From the NCBI GenBank assembly GCA_964389375.1, contig CAYMDP010000001.1, forward strand, positions 62,001-126,000: a stretch of DNA of 64,000 nucleotides, given 5' to 3'. Positions 26,131-35,703 of this stretch are shown piece by piece (positions within the stretch are counted from its first letter, which is position 1; the number at the start of each line of letters is the position of its first letter). Made by a program: the position numbers and the translations under genes. The DNA comes from CAYMDP01 sp964389375. GTDB taxonomy: Bacteria > Bdellovibrionota > Bdellovibrionia > Bdellovibrionales > UBA1609. The notes under the pieces are model-generated. The model worked only from the letters and a program-made list of their open reading frames with translations. It had not been told where the DNA came from and searched no databases.

Positions 26131-28699
26131 CTAGTAATTCGGAAGAAGTGGCCCCTCGAAGATTGGACGATTCGGAGAAACTATAATTCCTCGAGTCACA
26201 TGATCTTCAAGACTTCGATGGCGGTTTCTTCTAGAGATTCCTGAGTCAGAGCTGGTCAAAACCAACAGCTCACCAGGCGTCCCCGTCGTGATCGCAGCAA
26301 GTTCAAATGCCGAGATTTGTTCTCCCTCAACTCCGTATAGAAGCTCAACTGCAGAGCCCGCAAGTTCAAGTGCCTTCTGAAATGCAAAAGCATTTTCAAG
26401 CATCGCTTTTCCGAACTTTGCGTAAGCGTCTGCAAACGCCTTAGGATCGTGGCCTTGAGTCGCGCCCATTCGAAGAAGTTCTTGATGCATCGAAGAGATC
26501 GCTTTTAATGAACCCTCATCAGAGATGGATCCGTATTGAACTGTGCGAAGGCAGTTCGCCAGATTTGCTTGCAAAGAGTTTCCAGATGAATTGTTTCCTT
26601 GATCAAGACTGACTCTGTAGCGCGCACAAATTCCGTAAGGATCTTGTCCTGAGGCTAAATATTTTTGTGCCGCAGTTTGAATTTGATTTTGCCAAGCCGA
26701 TACATCTTGAGTCTGAGCTTTGTAGATCATTCGGTTTGTCTGATCTTGAGAGAATCCAACCTCGAAATAAAGACCTGTGTAGTTTAGTCTTTGAGAGCTT
26801 GGAATGTTCATCATCAAAAGTTTTTCCATTCCGGTTTGTTGAACCAGCTCAGTCATCGCTCTTCGTAGACTTCCGTCTGAAGAATCGTCACTTGAGTAGT
26901 CCCAAACCAGGCGCCCAAACTGACCGCGCTCTTCTTGGTTTAGATTTGCATCTTTCATCGAGTAACTTGCGCCGTAAAAACTAACCATGCGTCCACGATT
27001 ACGGATGAAAGCATAGCGCGTGTTTCGAGTGTGGCTATGAACGCCGTAGTGAACTTCTGAGCGTTTGTTGTTTACAAGAATATCTCGAGCTTCGAAGCCT
27101 TCGGTGCTCTCGGTTGTCCAGTTGGTGTTTAAAATAAATGGAATCCCAAAATACCAATTGGTGAAGTTTCCTTTTCGAGTGGAATTCATGTTTTCATCGT
27201 GTTGAATTCCAGCCTGCGGGTCCATGGCGATTAAGGCTTCGATCCCATGAGGGTTACAGTTCATTAAATCTTTATAGGCTTTCCATGAAGCGTCTTTGGT
27301 CAGATCCAATGAATATCTCATGCCTTGATCAGAAAATTCGTAAGATCCTTTTCCGTAAGAAACAAAAATATTCCCAACTTTTTGGCTAACACTTTCGATA
27401 TGTCCTTTGCTGATTTGAAGAACCGCAGCTTGAGGACCAGTCTTTTCGATATAAAATTTCCAACTTCCGAAAGCCACCATTGAATGAGTGAAGCTGACTA
27501 AGGGGATCCCCGCACTAACAGGAACAATAAGTCCACAGCGTTGTTCTAAAGACATGCTGTCGCCTTCATTCCAAGCCGCCAGTGCGTCTGCATCGGTGGG
27601 GAGGTGGTTGAAGTGAGACTTGCTATAAGCCTCTTCTAGAGTCTGAACTTGGCGAACAGAAATCACTTCTTGTCCAGTTACAGGGATGATTGCAGCAGAA
27701 AGATAGAACTGTTCTTGAATTCCCGAGGCATTATCAAAATATAGAGTTCCACGAATTCCCAAACCAAATTCAAGCATTGTGCTGTCGACAACAGTAAAGC
27801 CATTCTTGAAGTCATTTAAGACTAAAGTTTGTCGCTCTGGAGAATAATATCTCGAAGAAACTTTTTGCGAGGAAGCTAAGTTCGGATTGTGGGGAGTCTT
27901 GTTGATGATCTTTCGATTTAATCCAAAATCCAAATAGAAGGCCGGATCCCAACGAAGTTTTAGATTTGCACCTTGGTCAACGGGAGTTCCGGGTTGAGTC
28001 GGCTCTTCAGGATTTCCTGGATCTTGAGGATCCTCGGGGTTTCCAGGATCTTCGGGTCCACCGGGGTTTCCAGGATCTTCGGGTCCACCGGGGTTTCCAG
28101 GATCTTCAGGTCCACCGGGGTTTCCAGGATTTTCAGGTCCACCAGGGTTTCCAGGATTTCCGGGACCACCGGGGTTTCCAGGATTTTCAGGTCCACCGGG
28201 GTTTCCAGGATTTTCAGGTCCACCGGGGTTTCCAGGATTTTCAGGTCNNNNNNNNNNNNNNNNNNNNNNNNNNNNNNNNNNNNNNNNNNNNNNNNNNNNN
28301 NNNNNNNNNNNNNNNNNNNNNNNNNNNNNNNNNNNNNNNNNNNNNNNCACCGGGGTTTCCGGGATTTTCAGGTCCACCAGGGTTTCCAGGTGCTCCGGGT
28401 CCACCGGGAGCTTCAGGTCCACCAGGACCGCCAGGAGTTGGAGGCTGGTCATCGGGATCTGGGATTACGACTTGAGGAGTTCCTCCGGCGTTTCCATTTC
28501 CACCTGTGTTGCCTTGGTTTCCAGGGCCGGTATTGCCGACGCCGTTACCATTATTTCCGGGACAGCCGTTCTGACATCCGGGTTGGCCTTGGTTGTTATT
28601 TCCATTGCCGTTTCCATTTCCAGGAACAACGGCGAACACAGAAGCCGTCGAAATAAAAAAGCTTGCGAGTAAAACGAGAAAAAAACTGAACATACGCAT
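26131..28699 (-). CDS. Secreted protein with collagen-like Gly/Pro repeats, interrupted by an assembly gap
   Basis: Two open pieces (28699-28348 and 28247-26131) lie in different frames only because the gap is written as 100 N. Removing it gives one frame of 822 residues plus whatever was lost. ATG 28699 has GGGGAGG 9 bases upstream. A signal peptide is followed by Gly/Asn-rich sequence, GGPGGPEAPGGPGAPGNP, then tandem 9-residue units GGPE(N/D)PGNP. A C-terminal region of about 610 residues is unrecognised. Gly is not at every third place, so a canonical collagen triple helix is not assured. Likely a stalked surface or secreted protein. Confidence 0.75.
28059..28247 (-). repeat. Tandem 27-bp repeat, seven units before the gap
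   Basis: Seven consecutive 27-base units of CCACCGGGGTTTCCAGGA plus a 9-base variable end encode GGPE(D/N)PGNP. Neighbouring units differ by a few synonymous or N/D changes. The array continues beyond the 100-N gap (28348 onward). Slippage or recombination between units would readily change its length. Confidence 0.85.
28248..28347. other. Assembly gap (100 N)
   Basis: A placeholder run of exactly 100 N lies within the 27-bp repeat array. The left flank ends ...TCAGGTC and the right begins CACCGGGG; joined directly they make a perfect repeat unit. The reading frame also requires a missing length divisible by 3. The missing DNA is therefore probably a whole number of 27-bp units, possibly zero. 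Confidence 0.95.
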
Positions 28700-28960
28700 T
28701 CGGACGGACCTCCCCAGAAGTCTGGTGAAATTGAACAAAACAGAAGATAAACTGAGTTGTCGGTTGCGAAGCTTATATACGAGCAAAACTGGGGCGACAA
28801 GACTAGACTAAAGAAATGAAAATTTGGTTTCTGTCCTAGCATAAAGGCTTAAGCTAGTTCCGACTGATGCGTGTACGGAGTGGCGCAATCAAGCCGGACT
28901 AAACCCTCGATACAAAAACTCTATCTTAGGTCTAGAACCTGATTGAAGAAGTTAACCTAA

Positions 28961-31687
28961 GTGCTCGAATTTCCGACAAGAAATCGAATGAGTGTAGCGC
29001 AAAAATTGAATTCTCCAGATTTGGAAACAGAGTCTTTGTTAAAGACCTGCCATTTATTTCGGGACGCAAGTTCCGAGGCGCTAGAATTTGTCTTACAGCT
29101 CGGCCAGCGAGTTTCGGTTCCGCAAGGTGAGCCGATCATCTTAGAAAACGAACTCAATGATCAAGTCTACTTTGTTTTAAAAGGCGCAATCGAAATCGTC
29201 AGCTACATTGCAGAGGAGAAGCGAATTCAACGTGTCGCCTTGCTGAAGGAGGGGAGTCAGTTTGCGGAGTTCTCGGTTCTTACCGGAAAAACAAAATCAG
29301 GCTCGGCCTACGCATTTCAAGATTGTCAGCTGTTTAGTCTTCCGGGACAAAACTTTCTCGAGCTCTTAAGAGGATTTCCAGAGGTCACAAAGACACTGGT
29401 GTCGATGCTTGCGGGCCTTAATTTTAGAGTCGAAACGGCTGGGGACTTTATTCCCTTTTACTCAAACGACCAGCTTAAGATTCAAAAAGATGTGCTTGGG
29501 CTTTTGCCGATTCAGCTTTGGAAGAAAATGGGAAGCATTCCTCTTTCGATGAGTGGCGGAACTTTAGCAGTTGCCATGAAGGATCCTCACAGTGAAGAGT
29601 TGTTCCAGTATTTAAAATCCTCAGCACCAAATTTAGAAGTATTGGCTTATTTGATTCCGGATCTTGAGTTTGACTCAGCTTGTGAGTTTACGACGAAGTG
29701 GTTGAAGTCCGCAGAGTTTGGTCAGCAACAACCAAAGCCCACAAAGCTTAGCATTGTAGACAGTGATGCGGCTCAGGATCTAAATGCTTTCTTAAAGGCC
29801 ACGCCCTTGTTTAGTGAGCTTCCCGAGCAAGCGCTAGCTCAACTGAGCTCATACCTTCAGCCTCAGCAGTTTAAGGCAGGTCAAGTGGTGCTTTCGAAAG
29901 GTGAGCAAGTTCCCTCGGCATTCCTTGTCCTTGAGGGGCGGCTAAGGGTTTCAAGACCAATTGAACACTCTAAGGCCGGAGTTGAAGTTTCACATCTTGA
30001 AGCAGGATCCTTGTTTGGTGAAGTCTCTGTGCTTACAAATTCTGAATCCGTTTACACATACCGAACGCTTAAGGATTCGGTTCTACTTCCGATTCCTGCC
30101 GAGATCTTTACGCAACTAATTGGGACGCCCTATTTTACATTACCGATGGCAAGACACCTTGCGGATCGTATGCAGAAAATGGGGGCGCGTCCAGGGCTTA
30201 AATATTTTAGATCTTTAGAACACATGGATTTTCGAGAAGTCGCTCAGTTGATCCCAAGCTCCGTGATGACTCAACATCAAGTTCTTCCATTAAAGATTTT
30301 GGACAACGAAATTATTTTAGGAGTTGTGCAGCCAGATTTTCGAAGGATTTTTTCGGCAGTCGGTCGTTACCTTTTAGACTACCGTCTTCGCGTGTTTGGA
30401 ATTACGCCAGAGCAATTTAAAGGTTTTTACCAGCAGTTTAAACTTTTAAAGGGTCAGCAGCATTCTGATGGAATTGCTCAAGCTGGGGGAGTTCAGGTCG
30501 CAAGGACAGGTCAAAATCAACAGACTCCAAGTCAGGCATTGGATCAGATTCTTCTGACTGGAATGGCGAATCGTTGCAGTGATATTCACTTCGAGCCCGG
30601 CGAAGAGTTTATGACTGTACGATACAGAATCGATGGAGTCTTACAAGAAAAATCAGAAAAAATATCAAAGGCCGACAGCAAAGAAGTGATTGGACGTCTT
30701 AAGATTATTTCGAACATGGATATTGCAAATCAACACACTCCGCAGGATGGACAGATCAAAACAAAAATCGGTGAAACTTTAGTGATGGCGAGATCTTCTT
30801 GTCTTCCTATGAAGTACGGCGAGAAGTTTGTATTGCGAGTCATTCGCGCACAAAGTTCTGTGGTGCCTTTAAATATGTTAGCTCCAGATCGTCGCGCGAT
30901 TCGATTGCTTCAGGGAATTGCGAAGTGTCGACAAGGCTTGTTCTTAGTCACGGGACCGACTGGTTCGGGAAAAACCACAACGCTTTATTCAATGTTGAAT
31001 GAAATCAACCGCGTTGATATTAACGTGGTCACTCTTGAAGATCCAGTCGAGATGGAAATCCCAGGTTTTAACCAAGTCGAAATTGATCGCAAGAAAGGCT
31101 TAGATTTTGGGATGGCCCTTCGCAGTGTGCTAAGACAAGATCCTGACGTGATTATGGTGGGTGAGATTCGAGATGAAGAATCTGCTAAAATCGTTTTCGA
31201 AGCTGCAATAACGGGTCACTTGGTCTTTTCGACTCTTCATACAAATTCGTCTTTAGATGTTTCTCCACGGCTTCATGAGCTGGGGGTTCCAAATGCAACG
31301 ATTGCGGCAGGGCTATTAGGTGTTCTGACTCAAAGACTATTAAGAGCGAACTGTAAAAAATGTATCGAAGTTCGGCCAATGACTCCCTCTGAACGGGAAT
31401 TAGTTAAGGAAGTTTTAAAACATGAAAACTTCACCCCAGAGATTCACCAAAGTTCGGGTTGTCCAGCTTGTAATAACACGGGCTATTTTGATCGTATTCC
31501 AGTCCTCGAGATTTGGACCAATACTTTGCCCATGAAGAAGGCTTTGATTCAAGGTTTAAGTATTCAAGAGATGATGGAAGTCGCAAGAGCTGATGGCTAC
31601 GAGACTCTTTTTGAGTTTGGTGTAAAGCTTGCTCTTAGTGGGATGACAACTTTAGAAGAAGTGAAAAGGGTTTTGACGAATGTTTGA
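28961..31687 (+). CDS. GspE/PilB-type secretion ATPase with two cNMP-binding-like domains
   Basis: 908 residues from GTG 28961; ATG 28988 is an alternative. Order: cyclic-nucleotide-binding-like beta-roll (about 28-135), MshEN/GspE N-terminal-type segment (about 165-245), second cNMP-like domain (about 280-392), second MshEN-like segment (about 420-495), then the hexameric ATPase. The ATPase has an Asp box DIHFEPGEEFMTVRYRIDG, Walker A GPTGSGKTTTL (about 664), Walker B-type DPDVIMVGEIRDEESA and a Cys4 zinc site (CKKC...CPAC). It would power type IV pilus or type II secretion assembly. The phosphate-binding cassettes lack the classical RxA pattern, so cNMP binding is unproven. Confidence 0.88.
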   Translation: MLEFPTRNRMSVAQKLNSPDLETESLLKTCHLFRDASSEALEFVLQLGQRVSVPQGEPIILENELNDQVYFVLKGAIEIVSYIAEEKRIQRVALLKEGSQFAEFSVLTGKTKSGSAYAFQDCQLFSLPGQNFLELLRGFPEVTKTLVSMLAGLNFRVETAGDFIPFYSNDQLKIQKDVLGLLPIQLWKKMGSIPLSMSGGTLAVAMKDPHSEELFQYLKSSAPNLEVLAYLIPDLEFDSACEFTTKWLKSAEFGQQQPKPTKLSIVDSDAAQDLNAFLKATPLFSELPEQALAQLSSYLQPQQFKAGQVVLSKGEQVPSAFLVLEGRLRVSRPIEHSKAGVEVSHLEAGSLFGEVSVLTNSESVYTYRTLKDSVLLPIPAEIFTQLIGTPYFTLPMARHLADRMQKMGARPGLKYFRSLEHMDFREVAQLIPSSVMTQHQVLPLKILDNEIILGVVQPDFRRIFSAVGRYLLDYRLRVFGITPEQFKGFYQQFKLLKGQQHSDGIAQAGGVQVARTGQNQQTPSQALDQILLTGMANRCSDIHFEPGEEFMTVRYRIDGVLQEKSEKISKADSKEVIGRLKIISNMDIANQHTPQDGQIKTKIGETLVMARSSCLPMKYGEKFVLRVIRAQSSVVPLNMLAPDRRAIRLLQGIAKCRQGLFLVTGPTGSGKTTTLYSMLNEINRVDINVVTLEDPVEMEIPGFNQVEIDRKKGLDFGMALRSVLRQDPDVIMVGEIRDEESAKIVFEAAITGHLVFSTLHTNSSLDVSPRLHELGVPNATIAAGLLGVLTQRLLRANCKKCIEVRPMTPSERELVKEVLKHENFTPEIHQSSGCPACNNTGYFDRIPVLEIWTNTLPMKKALIQGLSIQEMMEVARADGYETLFEFGVKLALSGMTTLEEVKRVLTNV

Positions 31688-32594
31688 TTTAGAATTTTCT
31701 TTTATCCGGCGACCGTTTAGTCTTTCTCGTCTGTCATTTGCTCATTTGTGTTTAGTGATATTAATATGTAGCTTTTTACTTGTGCCCAAAGTTTACGGGC
31801 AAGCGGATTTTTTTGTTAAAGAAGAAGTGCAGGTCTTTTCAAAACCCGATCGAAATTCGGAAGTATTGATCACTTTACAAGAAGGCGATAAGGCTTTGGC
31901 TTCGACCAAGTACTATCATCAAGGCTGGAGAAAGATTCGTGTTCGTGTGGGCGAAAAACCAAGAGTTGGATATGTGGATGGAAAAGACTTAAGGCTTTCT
32001 TTTTTTAAAGAGCGGGGAGGAAAACCAAAGATTGCGCCCCATCGGGAGCGCTGGAGTTTTGGCGGGGGAGTGGGCCTGGGCTATCTTCTTCAGACCGAAA
32101 GAAGTTATTCACTCAGCGGAGGCGCGGGAAATTTGGATGTGAATAAGATGGCGACGCCGGCCCTTTCTTTGTCTGGATATATCGAGCTTCCCTTTGATGG
32201 GCATAAAATTAAGCTTTATGGGATTGCTCGGTATTTTATGTATTCGGGTCAGGGCGTGACCAGCAGTGGGGACACAAGGGCTTCGGTGCAGCAGACGGAG
32301 CTCGCTCTAGGTGCTGGAGGAAATGCAAAGATCTATTTGGGTTCAAAAAATAAGTATTGGATCGGAGCTGGAGGAGAACTCAGCAAAGCCTTAAGTGCGC
32401 AGCTGACGACCTCGGACGATACGCAATTAACCGAGGAAGAGCCGCCATTATATTTGTTTGCCACGCTTAATTTTGGTTGGGACCACGAAATCATCCCAGG
32501 CTTATATATTCTACCTGAAGTGCGCGGCCTTTTTAGTTTTAAGCCCAATGTTTATGGGATGGAGTTCTTCGTCTCTTCTGGTTTTGGATTTTAA
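31680..32594 (+). CDS. SH3b domain plus outer-membrane barrel-like protein
   Basis: 304 residues; ATG 31680 overlaps the ATPase gene by 8 bases, implying cotranslation. A signal peptide (about 20-40, LVPKVYGQA) precedes a bacterial SH3 domain (about 42-105: VKEEVQVFSKPDRNSEVLITLQEGD...GWRKIRV...VGYVDGKDLRL). The remainder looks like beta strands of a small barrel ending in FFVSSGFGF. SH3b suggests peptidoglycan binding. The coupling suggests an envelope partner of the ATPase machinery, but this is inference. Confidence 0.7.
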   Translation: MFDLEFSFIRRPFSLSRLSFAHLCLVILICSFLLVPKVYGQADFFVKEEVQVFSKPDRNSEVLITLQEGDKALASTKYYHQGWRKIRVRVGEKPRVGYVDGKDLRLSFFKERGGKPKIAPHRERWSFGGGVGLGYLLQTERSYSLSGGAGNLDVNKMATPALSLSGYIELPFDGHKIKLYGIARYFMYSGQGVTSSGDTRASVQQTELALGAGGNAKIYLGSKNKYWIGAGGELSKALSAQLTTSDDTQLTEEEPPLYLFATLNFGWDHEIIPGLYILPEVRGLFSFKPNVYGMEFFVSSGFGF

Positions 32595-32750
32595 GGCTTT
32601 GGTTTTTAGGGCTTCGTTTAAGCCTGGACCGGCGGTTCTATTGGGAAGCCAAATGGCTAAAATCTGAGGACCCGAGGCCATGTAGTCCGGGGAAAATGCA
32701 GCAATTTTAAGCTAATTTAGCCCGAAAATGCTCTATCTATGCCCCGAGGC

Positions 32751-32779
32751 TTGACTCAAGGCCGGCAGATCCATAAGTT
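32751..32779 (+). promoter_or_regulatory. Possible promoter of the initiator tRNA
   Basis: TTGACT (32751-32756) with a weak TAAGTT about 17 bases on (32774-32779) lies 25-50 bases before the tRNA. The -35 box is good and the -10 box poor, so this is tentative. Confidence 0.35.
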
Positions 32780-32804
32780 GCTGACCTTAGGCACTTCTTC
32801 TTGT

Positions 32805-32881
<77 letters not shown>

Positions 32882-32938
32882 ATTTTTGCAAAAGCAAAAA
32901 TTCCTCCATTATCGATTTTCAATTTTCGGATTCTGCGG

Positions 32939-34270
32939 TTAGGCGGCAGAGCTAAGATATTTGGGATTGTTGATGCTCTCCCACATTTCGATCGCATAAC
33001 GATCGCTCATTCCAGCAATAAAATCAGAAAGCATGTGGGCCAACTCGACTTGGGAAGAAGACTTGTTTGCATGAAAAGCTCTAATTTTTGACTGAACTGA
33101 CTGTGGTAAAATATAAAACAGTTCTTCTTTTTCAAAGTTCTGAGAAGAGAATGCCCCTAGAAATGAACTCCACAAGTCTGACACAACCTTTTGTGCTAGA
33201 TATTCTGCGCGTTTAATCTCCGGAGATTTCAAAATTCTTCGATAATAAACAAAGCTTTTTAAGTCATCGGCTTTGGAGCCAATCAGATTGGTTTTTTTCG
33301 ACCAATAAAGGAGGTTAAAATGAGCACCATTTGTCTGAGATTTCCCAAAACTGTCGAGTCGATCGACTACGTTATCAAGCTCGGCCCCATGAATCGAAAT
33401 ATCAAGACCCTCTCTCACATGGCTTACAAATGCACGGATTAGATAAAGGGCTATCTTTCTCGGATCTATTTCGCTTGCTGCAATAATTTGATTCCACGTT
33501 AATGATGGATCGATGTCGTAGGCATGATCTAGAATGGGCAGATCCTCGACAAAAGTTAAAAGCTCAGGCAATTTGATCAAACCCATCTTGCAAGCGTCTT
33601 CGATATCAGAAGATATGTACGCGATGTCATCTGCTGCCTCCATTAAGTAAGATGCTGGATGGCGCATACTTCCGGTGCCGGTCTCGGAGGTGGATCGATC
33701 TAAAAAACTACTATCTTGACCGTATGAGCCGCCGTTTTTCTCAGGCTTCGAGCTACTCTTGTACTTTACGAGGGAATCAACCAGTGCGCACGATACAGAA
33801 AATTTCTCATTCCTAATGATCCGAATGTTTTGTTTATTGCCTTCATAATGTGAGCCACCACTTAGGGCGTGAACCTGAGTATTCAGAACGGCTTCTCCTG
33901 CGTGACCAAAGGGAGGTTGGCCGAGATCATGGGCTAAGCATGCAGCTCCAACAAGATCATTGAAGTCTTCTGCAAAAGTTCTTTGCGTAGTACCTTGGTA
34001 TTCAGAGATTGAGTTTGGATCAATTAGATCGCTAAAAATTCGAGACAGTTGCGTGCCAATCTGGCTAACTTCTAGCGAATGAGTGAGCCTCGTTCTCGGG
34101 TAATCCATTCTCGGATTTAGATGTACTTGCGTTTTATGTGAAAGTCGACGGAAGTAATATGAGTGTACAATCGTACCTAAGTCAGCTTGAAATGGTCCTC
34201 TTCGGAATTTTTTATTGTAGACAAAATTATTCTGGGAAATCGCGTTTTTGCCAGACATCCACTTGCACAT
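32939..34270 (-). CDS. dgt: dGTP triphosphohydrolase
   Basis: 443 residues (439 from ATG 34258). The sequence FRRLSHKTQVHLNPRMDYPRTRLTHSLEVSQIG, the HD motif LAHDLGQPPFGHAGE and LMEAADDIAYISSDIEDA are the conserved dGTPase blocks, giving the H...HD...D metal site. The enzyme cleaves dGTP to deoxyguanosine and triphosphate in the cytoplasm, affecting dNTP pools and phage resistance. It is distinct from the COG1078-type HD protein at 334-1755. It is surrounded by A/T-rich gaps. Confidence 0.9.
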   Translation of the reverse strand: MCKWMSGKNAISQNNFVYNKKFRRGPFQADLGTIVHSYYFRRLSHKTQVHLNPRMDYPRTRLTHSLEVSQIGTQLSRIFSDLIDPNSISEYQGTTQRTFAEDFNDLVGAACLAHDLGQPPFGHAGEAVLNTQVHALSGGSHYEGNKQNIRIIRNEKFSVSCALVDSLVKYKSSSKPEKNGGSYGQDSSFLDRSTSETGTGSMRHPASYLMEAADDIAYISSDIEDACKMGLIKLPELLTFVEDLPILDHAYDIDPSLTWNQIIAASEIDPRKIALYLIRAFVSHVREGLDISIHGAELDNVVDRLDSFGKSQTNGAHFNLLYWSKKTNLIGSKADDLKSFVYYRRILKSPEIKRAEYLAQKVVSDLWSSFLGAFSSQNFEKEELFYILPQSVQSKIRAFHANKSSSQVELAHMLSDFIAGMSDRYAIEMWESINNPKYLSSAA

Positions 34271-34634
34271 AAATACCCCTTAATCGATTCTCGTTATTAT
34301 TAATGCTAAGAACATGATTTTTTCGGACCTTCGGTATCGATTTACTCATCGTCAAACTTAGGGCGAGACTGAACTGGACGTTATGCCTGACGATTTTGTT
34401 GATGCGACGCCTTGAATTGAATAAATAATTTGACCTCATTTTCTGATTTCATGAATGGGCGAGGCGCCATTAAGGCCCCTTTTTTCGGATTTGTTATAAA
34501 TTTGACTTGTTTATACCATGCTGAGGCGATTAGGCGCAATAAGAGGTGAATCTTAAGTGGTTCTGGCCGTAGCAAAAAAATCCATTTAAAAACCCATGTT
34601 AGATTCATTTCACTTTATTCATGTGAGGTGATCT
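34271..34634. other. 364-base A/T-rich gap between dgt and the HNH gene
   Basis: Two short antisense frames (34381-34608, 34227-34439) have no signal or family features. The region holds the divergent promoters of dgt and the HNH gene. A GGCGCC...AAGGCCCCTTTTTT stretch (about 34465-34486) has a T-run but only a weak stem. GAGGTG (34624-34629) serves the TTG start at 34635. Confidence 0.4.
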
Positions 34635-35687
34635 TTGAATCTAAAACATCTTAAAGACAGCGAACTTTTATCCCAAACAAAACAGCTGGTGCAAACCGAG
34701 CGAGAGTTGCTGACCAAAGTGTTACACCACCTGCGCGAAGTTGAAAGACGAAAGTTGTTTTCGGATCTGGGCTATCAAAGTCTTTTCGAATATGCAGTCA
34801 AAGATCTAAAATATAGCGAAGGACAAGCGGGGCGACGCATTCAAGCCATGCGTTTAATTAAAGAAATTCCAGAACTCGAGAAGAAGATCGAGTCCGGACA
34901 TTTAAGCCTCAGCAATATTTCTCAAGCTCAGACGTACTTTCGTGAATCGCAAAAAGCCTCACCTGAACTAAAAATTAACTCTTCAGAAAAACTTAGAGTT
35001 TTAGAAAGCCTCGAAAACAAGTCCGCCCGTGAAGCTCAGAAAGTCCTAATCAGTCTTCAGCCCCATACGGCTCTTCCGCGAGAAAGAGAACGAGTCCTTG
35101 ATGACACTCATACAGAAGTGCGTTTTGTAATGACCGAAGACCTAAAAAATCAACTTGAAGAGCTTCGCTCACTCCTTGGGTCCAATGGTGCAACGATGAG
35201 CCTGGCAGATCTTATTCAGCAAATGACCAAAATCAGTATTCGTGAACTTAAGATAAAAAGATTTGGCAAGAAGCGGTCTCAAGCTCAAACTCAAGGCGAG
35301 ACCAAAGCCCAAACCGCCTCAATTCCGAATGGCTCTAAGAATAGCATTTCCTCTGACCAATCTTCATCTTGTCCGGATCACTTAGTGCCTCAATGCATAT
35401 CTACTCCAAAATCGTCCCGGGCAACTCCGACGTCGGAGTTGCGTTGCAGCAAAAATCTGCGCACTATCCCCGTGGCGGTTCAATATGAAGTTTGGAATCG
35501 GGATCAGGGGAAGTGTCGGATTTGTGGGGCTCGAAGGCATTTGAATTTTGATCATATCCAGCCTGCTGCACTTGGTGGGCAGTCGGGATCTGACAACCTC
35601 CGATTGCTTTGCTTTCACTGCAATCAACGACAAGCAATTAAGATCTTTGGGATTGACCGCCTCGATAGGGGACAGCAGCATAGCTAA
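34635..35687 (+). CDS. HNH endonuclease with helical N-terminal domain
   Basis: 350 residues, TTG start. A helical N-terminal domain (about 1-200; LLSQTKQLVQTERELLTKVLHHLREVE) and a Ser/Thr/Gln-rich linker precede an HNH nuclease domain: CRICG...HLNFDHIQPAALGGQSGSDNLRLLCFHCN (CxxC, D-H, N, CxxC). The domain binds Zn and cleaves DNA; the role of this type (many paralogues in Bdellovibrio-like genomes, to my knowledge) is unclear. A 22-base perfect palindrome lies in the linker coding part (35421-35442). The downstream ppk2 start lies 16 bases after its stop. Confidence 0.82.
   Translation: MNLKHLKDSELLSQTKQLVQTERELLTKVLHHLREVERRKLFSDLGYQSLFEYAVKDLKYSEGQAGRRIQAMRLIKEIPELEKKIESGHLSLSNISQAQTYFRESQKASPELKINSSEKLRVLESLENKSAREAQKVLISLQPHTALPRERERVLDDTHTEVRFVMTEDLKNQLEELRSLLGSNGATMSLADLIQQMTKISIRELKIKRFGKKRSQAQTQGETKAQTASIPNGSKNSISSDQSSSCPDHLVPQCISTPKSSRATPTSELRCSKNLRTIPVAVQYEVWNRDQGKCRICGARRHLNFDHIQPAALGGQSGSDNLRLLCFHCNQRQAIKIFGIDRLDRGQQHS
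35421..35449. repeat. Palindromic element inside the HNH gene linker
   Basis: A 22-base perfect palindrome (35421-35442; GCAACTCCGAC and its complement), followed by GTTGCAG. The same block with a shorter centre occurs at about 23969-23994 on the minus strand, and a related GCAACTCCGTTGC at 36564-36576. In the protein it encodes linker residues (ATPTSELR) and stays in frame. Confidence 0.6.
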
Positions 35688-35703
35688 AAAAGGAGCCACA
35701 ATT

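Noticed and set aside
28059..28400. Regular 27-base repeats as a CRISPR array
   Set aside because: Units are directly tandem without spacers and encode an in-frame Gly/Pro repeat.
34381..34608. 75-codon minus ORF upstream of the HNH gene
   Set aside because: Antisense to the probable promoter region, no ribosome site and no family resemblance.
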